Assembly (NCBI GenBank): GCA_002421805.1
Contig: DISM01000004.1
Coordinates: 567,479-631,478 of the forward strand
Source of the DNA: Candidatus Omnitrophica bacterium UBA6210
GTDB taxonomy: Bacteria > Omnitrophota > Gorgyraeia > Velamenicoccales > Velamenicoccaceae
DNA: 64,000 bases
Direction: 5' to 3'
A model generated the notes under the pieces. The model ran no database searches, was not told where the DNA came from, and saw only the letters and a list, made by a program, of their open reading frames with translations. Shown here piece after piece: positions 54,101 through 63,100 of the stretch (position 1 is its first letter; every line of letters begins with the position of its first letter). A program made the position numbers and the translations under genes.

Positions 54101-57100
54101 TCGACGCCGTTTTCCTGGACCAGCTTGTCCTGGGTCAATTTTTCAAAAACATTCACGAGCAGGCCCTTGTCAAAAGAATCTTCGGCCGCGCCTTGTGCAA
54201 CCGCATAGATCAAGGAGAGGCGCTTGACCGCAAGGACCCGGCCGCCTTCCTCTACCTCTGCGCCGACGACAAAAGCGCGGCGGCCCGAGGGATTGCGGAT
54301 ATCGAAAATGTTGACGCGCTTGTAGCCGTATATCGCCCCGAAGTCGATCCAGTCTGCGCGGCCGCCGATATTGAGCGAACCATCCTTACTCAACTGATAA
54401 TGGTGTATCTCATAGCCCGGATCGAACAAGTTGAATTCATCCGAGAGCATATCCACAAAAGACGTCGTATATTTCTGGGCCTGTTTGTCCCAAACCAGGG
54501 CGAACTCAACATCAAGGCCTGAATCCAAAGACGTCACCCGCGTCACCAGGCCGTTCTTGACCGTGACCCTGACTTTTTCTCCGGGATGATTGTAAAATTT
54601 GGCCCAATATCTGTTCTTGTCGGACGCGGTCCCGTCTATGTTCGGCCGGCCGCCCCCGATATTCAAGACCCCGCCATTATCCAAATGGCAATAGGTGGTC
54701 ACATCTTTGTAGGTGGCAAAACGGGCACGGACGATCTTTTCCATGTGGACATCGATGGTCTTTCCGGTTGTATTGTCCACAACAGGGAAAAACTCAAAAA
54801 CGCCGCCATTCCTGATGCGAATATTGACTGGGAACCCATCCTTCATCTCTGCCTCATACGGGGCGAATGGATAAGCCGCAAATTTTACCCACGGCCGCCC
54901 CAATTCAAATCTTCCTTCCTTCGAAAGCGCGCCCCTCATAACCACATGCCCCATCTTTTTGACGTCTTCCCAAGACAACCGCTTCGGCAGGTCTTTGCGG
55001 TCAATAACAGGCCGAGTGACGGCGGCAAGGAACGGCGAGCTGACGTCATCTGAAGCGCGGGCTGCCTGACGCCGCAGGGTATCCATGACCCTGCCGGCCA
55101 GCTTTCTGGGCATCGTGTTTTGAGACGACATGGCCGTGCCGGTCAAGCGCGCCAATAACCACCGGCCGTAATCGCTGCGCAACGTCCTGGCGTCGCGGTC
55201 CTGGATGTGCTCGGCATCCTGGCGCAGGCGTTCGGCCCTGATAGCCGTCTCGGCCAAAAGCATCACGTTGAAGGCGCCGGGCCACGGATCCGTAGAACGG
55301 ACAACGAGGCCGTTGTATCCTCCATCAAGCCTGTTAACCATCCCCATCAGGTAAGCGTTGAGCGACATGCAGACCGGCTTCATATTGGCAAAACGGTCAA
55401 AAGCCTCCAGGACGGCCGGGTTGCCGTCGATGGCGCGCTTGATACGGTTGCGCAGAGAAACTCCCTCCTCATCTTTGGCAAGAGTGCTTACGCCGTCGAT
55501 CGCCAACGGTTCTTCCCAAATATTGACCCTCCCGCTCTCCAAAAATTCCCGCATGTAAGCGGCCATCGCCTGCTCGTCGTCAAAGGAAATGTCAGGCCGT
55601 TCCTGCATCATGTAATAGAAGACGACGCGCATGAAGAAGCCGGGATTGAAATAGCGGTAACCCAGGTGCGCGGCCAGGAGACGCGCCAGGGTCCTGCGTC
55701 CGGAACCGGCCAGGCCGCAGACAACGATGAGCCTGTCCGGGAAACGGTTCAGGACATAAGGAAGGATTTCAACGGGGCCGTTCAACGGAAGCCTGAAACC
55801 TATGGAGACCAGGCCGTGAGGATTGCTATGTGTCAGGATCCTGCCGCCGACGACTTCAATGTCCCGGCGCATGGCAGGCAGACCCAGGCCATACCCCTCG
55901 ATCTCCTCGGCCCCTTCACAACGGCTGCCTGATACAAAAATGTCCTTCAATTCCTGACGGCCCAAAGCCCTGCCCGTATTGATGACCCTGACCTCTAGTT
56001 CGTTGCCCCTGGCGACTTCCACCTTGACCGTGATCTGTTTTCTGTCGCCGTATTTCCAGGCGTTATACAGGAGCTCCTCCAGGTGGGTCCTCATCATATC
56101 AAAATAGGTAAAGACGCCGTTCGCAGGGACATTCGCCGCGATCTCAAGACGCAGACTTTCCACGGAATAGACAGACCCGAAATAATCCACGGTCCGGCCA
56201 AGGAACATGCGCAACTGGTCGTATGTCATCGACCGGCCCAGCCACGTGTAGAGAAGGGCTTTTGTCCGGACCACCGTCGCCTCAAGGCTCTCACGGATAC
56301 CCATGATGGCTTGTTCACGGGAGACAAAGGCCGGCAGATTCCCCGCTGCCTCATACCACCGCGCGAATTCCTGCTCCATGCTTACAAATCTCTGGATGTT
56401 TTCGCGCAGGTATTCGAGGATTTCCTCGTCGCTTGTCTGACCGCTCAGATATTTGGCAAACACGGCCTCGGTTTTGGCGCCGTTTTCAAAGACGGCTTGC
56501 AAGGATGCGGCTTCGTAAGGCGCGCCGCTCTTTTCCCCGACCCTCTTAAGAAGATTGACCAGCCCCGTGGCCGCCACGACCTTGTTCTTGATGTCGTGGA
56601 CTTCCATGCGCAGGGACTCGGCCGGCGAGGAAAGCGCTTTCTTTTCGGCATCAACAAAAACAGCATTGGAAGGAGAAGAAATCCTCGCCTGTTCCAGCTG
56701 GCTGCGATATGCAGCATAATCCCTTCCGAAATGGTCCAAAGCCTGGCGCGCAGCCTCATCTCTCTCGGAAATAGACGAAGGGAATACGTTATCGGCAAAC
56801 TGCCGGATCGTGGCTTCAAGGATCGCCCTCTCTCTTATCTTGATCGCCTCAAATTCAGCATCTGCTGCCGTCGTATCTGCCCCTGCGGCCCCGTGACGCC
56901 TGGCGTATCCCTCTCGATATTCCTGTCGCGTCCTGATGGAATCGTAATCAAAAGCGTTGAAGACGCCAAGGTCTTTGGCGCTGAACATCGAAGAATAATC
57001 GCCCTCCAGTTCCAGGACATGGTGGCTGCCGCCGACCGCATCCAGAGCGCCATGGATCACGGCGGCGATCGCCGCATAGCGGGACACCGTTGCCTCAAAG

Positions 57101-60100
57101 AAGGCCAAGGAATCAGCTATGCCGGCTTTTGCCTTTAATGCAGCAAGATTGGCGGCCACCTCGGGAACTCTCAAGGCATCTGTCGCCTCATAAGCAAAGA
57201 ACCTTAAAAGCGGCTCTGCCTCTGCCCATTTCGAATGGCCGATGCCCATGAGAAGCGCATATACATGCAGAGGAACAAGGAATCTGCCCGGCCCGCAAAG
57301 ATCCTGATAACCCCTGGCCACAAAGAAGTCTCTCTCATACCCTATCTGCGTATTCACCGCTACATACAAAGGCCGCCAGCTTGCTACAGGCGTATAGAAG
57401 AGGTCGGCAGGTAACTGCGGCAGGAGGATGCGGCTGCGCCTGAGCGCGTCGCGAAGCTCAAGGGCGCGATGGGCCTGCTTGTTCACGCGTGAGGCGATCA
57501 GGCCGCCGTTCACAAAATTTTCTTCTGATCTTTCAAAAATATCCCACGGCCTGCGGGAGTTGCAGCCGACACCCTTAAAGATATAAACAGGCGCCGGGCC
57601 GCTCGTATGGATGGAGCGGTTATGCAGGCGGCCGTCGCTGTCTTCCATATAAGGATTATTGTCCACCGTCGGGACGAAATAAAGCCCGTTCAAACCCCTC
57701 ATCTCGCGGCCGATCAGGCCAAGCCCGATCAGGGCATCAAGACTGGCCTCATCCAACGCCCGGACGATACCTCTGGACTCAAGGCGCACCAACGCTTCCT
57801 TGTCAAAGACCTGATCGAGCTTTGCAACACTCATTGCGCCGATGCCGGAAGACCACAATAAGGCAGTGGCATCTGATAAGGCAGGCGAAGATAGATCTTC
57901 CCGGCCGCTGTCGGCGGAATGACGCGATGGAGGAACGGCATCGTAGCGCGCCACCGGGATCACGGCTGGCAGCTTATGCAGATCTGTCCACTTGATACCC
58001 AGAGATGCGAGATGATTGTCAAGTTGGACAGCAAAAAGCAATGCCGGCGCCAAAGCAGCGACTGTAACAAGCAACGCAATACCCGGCAGCAGGAACCAGC
58101 TCAGCGGCATGGCGACCGCGAAAGCCATTGCAGACAGGAATTCAAATACCAGGCGGCTTCTTGTCACGAAATACCTGGCCTCGATCTTGCCGTCACCACC
58201 CTTCTCCAGGCTCAGGGCATTCATGTAATTCATCGGCGCATACACGTGGGACGCACCGGGGAATACGTGACGATACAACGCGTCGGCAAAAGAATGGCCG
58301 AAGCAGGAAACAATGACCGTCACCCCTTCTTTATTAAGGCTCTGCCGGACGCCGGGATCGATGTTGCGGATACGCGCCTGATCCAAAATACGGTTCTTCC
58401 TGAACGGATTGTTGCTCAAAACCAATCCTTCCCTGAAATGAGAATGCCCGACCAAAATGACGGTGTCGTTATCTTTCGTGTTTTTCAGCGCTCTCTCGAA
58501 CGACGCGAGGCTATGGACTGTTGATACCGTCACCTGCGCAACCTGGTCTTTCAAAAGCATCCCGTGCGCCATCGCGTAAGACAGAGACCTCATCGTCAAC
58601 CAGGAGGCGGCCGAGCAAAGGATCAATACCTTGGGAGATTGCGGCGTTGTGCCTGCTTTATTCAAAGCCGGCGAGCTGATGCGGCCGGCCTCGCGGGCCC
58701 TATCAAGGGCTTCAAAAAACTTCCTGATGGAATCCATGCCCGCCTTGCTCACCGCAGCCAACAGGAGGCCTTTTTCTAACGACGCTTCCACGGCTGGCCC
58801 TTGCGTCTCGCCCGAAAGCAAGACGACCGGGGCTTCGCCGTTGATGCGTGCGGCAAGAGCAAGGCCGTCCCCGGACTTGGGCATCGCCCCATCCGTGCAC
58901 ACCAGGTCATAGGCCGCATTCCGGCCTTTCGCATCCTCGTACATCTTCCAGGCCTCTTCAAGACCGGAGGCCATATCCACGGCCAGTTCCGCGGCTCCTT
59001 TTTGCGACGACAACGACACATACATCGTTTCTGTCTCATCCGGAGAATAAAAAGCTGTCCTCATCAACACCGCGTCAGCTTCTTCTCCCGCGGCCCAGAA
59101 GCGCAATAGCATCGCTGCCTGCGTTCTCCACGGCTTTTCATCATCCACAACCAAGACACGGCGTATTTGTCTCTTATCCTGAGTCTTATGCCCCTGTAGC
59201 ACTTCTCGCGCACGCGCGAACAGACCGGAGAACATTCCGCCTTTTGCGGGCGAACTGACAGCTGGCGAAGACACATCCGACAGCCACGACGTCAGGATGG
59301 CGAAATTCCTGTCCTTGTCCTGCGGGACACTATTCTCAATAATCCTGTCAAACTCCCCGAGGCGATCGGTAAAGATCATGATATTGCTGACGGCCTCGGC
59401 CAGGCGGACCTCCAGTTGCTGCGAGCTCAGCTTCCGGTGTGCCATCCTCGCCGTCAGAACACCCTTCAGAATGTCTTCGGAGATACGGCCCAACTGTCCG
59501 TGTGCAACCGGGAGGATCAGGGCTGTGCGGGCTTGAGGGAATGCCGTCTTGTGCATCATCAGGCTTTCATGGGAGGAAGTATCAAAGAGAACGGCCTTGC
59601 CCTGCTCTTCGGCCTCCTCTAATTCCTGCCCATCGATGCCATACCAGTAGCCGTGCCGCTGGCGGGCGAGATGGAAACGATGCAAGCGCTGCAAGAAATC
59701 TTCTTCAGGAACGAACACGCGGTACCTGTTAGGTGTCTCGCCGTGCCAGGCCGGCCGCGTGGTCGTCAGGCGCGGATAGACGAAAGACTCTCCGCGCTCT
59801 GCAAGAAGCCTTTCAATATAAGTACTCTTGCCCGAGCCGGAGACGCCGGCAAAAATAACCGCCTGGGCCACAGGCGAAGACAACGGCTGGTCTGGAGAAT
59901 CAAGACCTTGCCCCTCCTCTGCTGCCAATATCTGCCGCAGGAAAGACGCCGCTGCCTCTTTGGCTGTGATCGTCCTGTAAAGATAAATGATGCGCTCGGG
60001 GGCCGCGATCTCTTCGCCTGAGCTGTAAACCGTACCCGCCGTCTTGTCTTTGGCATAAGCCGCTTCCAGTTGCTCTAAGTGCGCCTTGAGGCGGGCGATC

Positions 60101-63100
60101 TGGCCGTCCAGGCGAAGAACGGCTTCTCTCATCCCCTCCCTGAATTCTTCATCATCAGCGCTGGCCACATGCAGCGTAGGAACAAAGGTATCGGCATCTG
60201 CCGGCGCCGTTGTTGCGGCATCAGCTTTCTTCGGGCCGAGCAGATGCGAGAAATATTTCCACGCGCTCTTCACATTGAAGGCCGGCGAAGAAATGGGCTC
60301 TTCAGGCTGGCCGATCTTCTCCACAGAGTGCACCTGAAGCGTCGCGTGATACGACCCTCCCAGACGGCCCCAGGCGTTCTTGCCGAATTGGAAGGCGATG
60401 CGCCAGACCATTCGCGTACTGGGAACTGTCACCTCAAATGTATTTTTTCCGGACACGCCGCGCACAACGATCATGTCGCCGCAGGCGTCTTCAGACTGGC
60501 CCACAGGAACGAACTGCACGCCGATGACATCCGAGCCGTTGATCGCGTAGCGAATACGGAGCTTCTGGCCTCCCTTAAGTTCGATCGGCCGCTTGAAATC
60601 CCACCAGATGGCCTTGGATTGCCACTGCCAGCTTTTGTATTCTCCGCAAACGCCCTGGGCCAGCAGGTTCTTCTGCCGGGTCGTCGTCTGTTCCACTGAA
60701 ACCGGATTCTCTTGTGAAGTCTGGGCCAGAAGGCCTTCATGGGCAGGCGAAAAGACAAACAATAATCCGGCGGTGAAGCGATAAGACAACGTTTTGATCT
60801 TCGCCCAGGCGCCTCCGTCACCGATGTCGTTGGCAGGAGAAGAAATGTCGTTGTCGGCATTCTCATCCTTCAGCATCGTAGAATTCAACGGGATCGAAAC
60901 GCATTTCGTAGCGCCTTTTTCGGAGAAGACGACCAGGTCGCCGTCTTTGAGGACATAATTTCCGCTTCTCACAAAACAGGCGTCTAAAACCATGTGGTCT
61001 TTGCTGTCCACGAGATATCCGCCGAGAGGACTGACAGCGACCTTGTTCGTCGACTCCTGTAAATGAGAAGCAGCGAGCAGGGACAAAGCCGCCAGCGCAC
61101 CCAGGGTCGCTCCGGCCGGCAAGCGCACCGTATCCATGGCCAACGGCCTCTTGTGAGAAACATTCCTGGTATCCAGCACGTTGACAAAAACATACGGCTC
61201 CAGATGTTCAGTCATCCTTGCCGAAATATCCTGAATGGTCCTGGTATCGCTCAAATCAACGACGTCGAAAACCTGGGCCTGGAGCCGTTTATAAGGAAGC
61301 TGCGTGATCCTGAACGACCAGTGGGCGATACGGCCCAAAAACATTTCACGGAAGACCTTGCCTGAACAAACCTGGATCTCATATTTCATGCCGTTCTCAT
61401 CAACCAGGTCCAGGTGGTAACGGAACAACATCGGGCGATCGGCGCCCATATTGAGTTTCTTGGTATCAACGAACTTTTGGGGGTTTTGCGGAACAAACAC
61501 ATGGCCCGCTACCCGCAGTTCGTTGTCAGGAGGAAATACGCCAAGATAGCTCAAAACAGCGTAAACATCGGTCACATCTTCAAGAACGACGGTAATGCCG
61601 CGCAGGTCTCCCAAACCGGCGATCGCAGGATGCTTTTCAGACCGGAAATGGACTTTGAGCCAGGCTGGAAATGCCTTCTTAACCCTGTGATACACACTGA
61701 GGCGGCCATCGAGCTTTTCGCCTAGATAGGCCTCGATGGCATCGGCTGTTTTTCTCAAGTCCTCTTCAGCTTCTTTGCGCGAAGAAACGCGCAGGGCCGT
61801 CAATATCTCGGCCTCTGTCACAAAGTAATGTTGCGGCAGACCGTGCTTGAAGACCTCCTCCTGCAGTTCTGAAGACAAAATGATCAATCCCAGCCTGTCG
61901 GCCATAGGCGCATAGATCAGGGCGACCTGGTCTAAAAGGTCTTTCTGGCCGCTATAAGCGGAGATGCTGGCATGTTTGTCGGCCAGAACAAGGACCCTCA
62001 AAACATAAGTGGGCGCGATCTTGAGGATCAAGTCGATGCGGTTCTGGACGGCATGTTTATTGCGGTAATCGATGCTCGAAGGCAGCAATGTCGCGTCATG
62101 GAGGATCTTGACGTAATCCATCACGCGTTTCGCCTGCGTCTTGTCGCACCCTGTTTCTTTCAGGACTGTCTTCAGATGGGCCGGCTCGACCTTATGGGCC
62201 AGGGCCGCCAACTGGACATCTTTGTCATGCGTATACTCCCGGACTTTATAAAGGACGCGCATGACGTGCCCGAAATAGGATTCGTGTGTCGGGAATATCT
62301 TGCCTTTGTAATGTGTCTCAAATATCTTCTCGATCTCTTCCCATGGCCGGAGAGCAGGATTATTCCCGACCGCCGGCGAAGACAAAGATCCGATCGCTTC
62401 CAGCGGTTTCTGGCGCACGCGCAGCATCCAGCCGTAGGAACGCTCGGCCGGCGGCACGTCATGGTTGCCATAAAGGAAATCGGAAAGCTTGCGGTCCAAC
62501 TCCCTGGCCCCTGGGATCTCTATCTCTGGAAGAGCCAACGGAAAATGCGCGCTGCAATCCCAGAAACGGAGAGCATCGGGATCAAACAGATGATCGTCCG
62601 TAACAAAATAGCCTCCGGCGCGCATGCGCCGATACAGCTCACGGATAAACGACGCACCGTCATGATAATAGGCACCAGCTGTCTCGTTGGCGGCGCGCTG
62701 ATAATATACGTCAAACGTCAACGATTCGAGCAAGGACTTGTATTCTGCTGGCTGCGTCACGTCGGCCGTCACCAAGACAACCTGATAATTCTCATAATGC
62801 GCCGTCCCGGGGTAGGCCCACACAAAGGAGATGCGCGGATAACCGCGATATATATCGATATAAACGGTCTCTTTATCGACGCCCAGGGCTTTAAGCTCAA
62901 GCATGAATGCCGCGAGGACCGAACGCCTTCTGTTCAGGGAAGCGCCGTTGGCATAGCCGCTGAAATATTTATCCTCGTATTCCGCATCGAGATTGCGGCG
63001 GATGAACGGCCCCCACTCTTGGGCCATGACATGCTGCATATAGGACGCCGTCATCTTTAAGAACCGGCCAGGATATTTGCAGATAAAGAAAGACACAAGC

